NCBI GenBank assembly: GCA_026421135.1
Contig: JAPKCR010000184.1
Span: 1 to 5,721 of the forward strand
DNA length: 5,721 nt
Source of the DNA: Sulfitobacter sp.
GTDB taxonomy: Bacteria > Pseudomonadota > Alphaproteobacteria > Rhodobacterales > Rhodobacteraceae
Direction: 5' to 3'
In this document: one piece after another, positions 5,278 through 5,721 of the stretch
How positions within the stretch are numbered: position 1 is the first letter of the stretch
How the letters are laid out: each line of letters starts with the position of its first letter
Made by a program: the position numbers and the translations under genes
Notes under the pieces: model-generated
What the model saw: only the letters and a program-made list of their open reading frames with translations
Told to the model about the DNA's origin: nothing
Databases searched by the model: none

Positions 5278-5316
5278 AACGCCGGGCCACGCGCTAGTCG
5301 CTCGCCCGGCGTTTTT
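5278..5316 (+). terminator. Rho-independent terminator or attenuator between DUF3576 and leuS
   Basis: A perfect 10-bp stem, AACGCCGGGC (5278-5287) with GCCCGGCGTT (5304-5313), encloses a 16-nt loop that can form three inner pairs (5291-5293 with 5299-5301). A run of five Ts (5312-5316) follows. It lies 27 bp after the DUF3576 stop codon and only 21 bp before the leuS ATG. It looks like a normal terminator on the plus strand, but its position leaves almost no space for a separate leuS promoter. Confidence 0.85.
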
Positions 5317-5337
5317 CGTTTGATAAGGTCTGCCAAG

Positions 5338-5721
5338 ATGTCACGCTACTCCCCCGCCGAAATCGAAGCCCGCTGGCAAGCTGCCTGGGAAAAAGACGAT
5401 GTGTTCAATGCTGTCCGGTCTGCTGACAAGCCGAAATACTATGTCCTCGAGATGTTTCCGTATCCGTCGGGACGGATCCACATGGGCCACGTGCGCAACT
5501 ATACGATGGGTGACGTGATCGCGCGGTATAAGATCGCGACGGGTCACAACGTGCTGCACCCCATGGGTTGGGACGCATTCGGGATGCCGGCCGAGAACGC
5601 TGCAATGGCTATTGGCGGCCACCCCAAAGACTGGACGTACGGCAACATCGCCGACATGCGCAGCCAAATGAAGCCACTGGGCCTGTCCATTGACTGGTCC
5701 CGTGAATTCGCCACCTGTGAT
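5338..5721 (+). CDS. leuS: Leucyl-tRNA synthetase, N-terminal fragment (runs off right edge)
   Basis: The first 128 codons of leucyl-tRNA synthetase, the cytoplasmic class I enzyme that charges tRNA-Leu with leucine using ATP. The reading frame is open to the window's end. Complete bacterial enzymes have about 850-870 residues, so roughly 15 percent is visible. The start of the Rossmann catalytic core is diagnostic: [12 protein letters not shown] (34-45), the ATP-binding HIGH motif as H-M-G-H (48-51), then V-R-N-Y-T-M-G-D (52-59) and [14 protein letters not shown] (74-87). The N-terminal helix with P-x-E-I-E-x-x-W-Q is also typical. AAGG (5325-5328) lies 9 nt before the ATG. A terminator sits immediately upstream, so transcription may depend on read-through from the DUF3576 gene or a promoter overlapping the hairpin. 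Confidence 0.96.
   Translation, partial: MSRYSPAEIEARWQAAWEKDDVFNAVRSADKPKYYVLEMFPYPSGRIHMGHVRNYTMGDVIARYKIATGHNVLHPMGWDAFGMPAENAAMAIGGHPKDWTYGNIADMRSQMKPLGLSIDWSREFATCD

Noticed and set aside
5341..5667. Minus-strand open frames opposite leuS
   Set aside because: They are complements of the highly conserved leuS catalytic core, with His/Arg-rich shadow composition.
1..5721. Mobile element, CRISPR array, toxin-antitoxin pair, tRNA or riboswitch
   Set aside because: I looked for terminal inverted repeats, regularly spaced repeats, paired small genes, cloverleaf arms and an FMN riboswitch ahead of ribA, and saw none.

Overview
This window looks like ordinary core chromosome from an alphaproteobacterium, most likely a member of the Rhodobacterales (Roseobacter/Rhodobacter group). 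That reading rests on the protein sequences: a CenR-like orphan response regulator, a long GTP cyclohydrolase II with an extra N-terminal domain, a Rhodobacter-type porin, and a DUF3576 lipoprotein directly in front of leuS. Base composition appears moderately GC-rich. I see no insertion sequence, integrase, phage gene, tRNA, rRNA or CRISPR array, and no sign of recent transfer.

Layout from left to right. Bases 1-35 (minus) hold the first codons of exodeoxyribonuclease III (xthA), which runs off the left edge. Bases 120-274 hold three consecutive hairpins ending in a strong minus-strand terminator, either the 3' UTR of the next gene or a small RNA. Bases 275-961 (minus) encode an OmpR-family response regulator, probably CenR. 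A 150-170 bp divergent promoter region follows. Bases 1129-2217 (plus) encode GTP cyclohydrolase II (ribA), overlapping by 4 bp a YkuD-type L,D-transpeptidase (2214-2708). That pair converges on yggS (2733-3386, minus), a PLP homeostasis protein. A clear terminator at 3431-3464 ends the porin gene (3486-4454, minus). A 298 bp divergent intergenic region with several palindromes separates the porin from a DUF3576 lipoprotein gene (4753-5250, plus). A terminator at 5278-5316 then precedes the start of leuS (5338 to the right edge, plus, incomplete).

How the genes relate. Three genes concern the cell envelope (L,D-transpeptidase, porin, DUF3576 lipoprotein), and the regulator, if it is CenR, belongs to a family known to control envelope genes. 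The others are housekeeping: DNA repair (xthA), riboflavin synthesis (ribA), vitamin B6 homeostasis (yggS) and leucyl-tRNA charging (leuS). The clearest operon is ribA with the L,D-transpeptidase.

I found no new multi-gene system. The best leads are the triple-hairpin candidate small RNA with an exposed anti-Shine-Dalgarno-like stretch downstream of cenR, the apparently dead RibB-like domain at the front of RibA, and the terminator placed so close to leuS that it may act as an attenuator.
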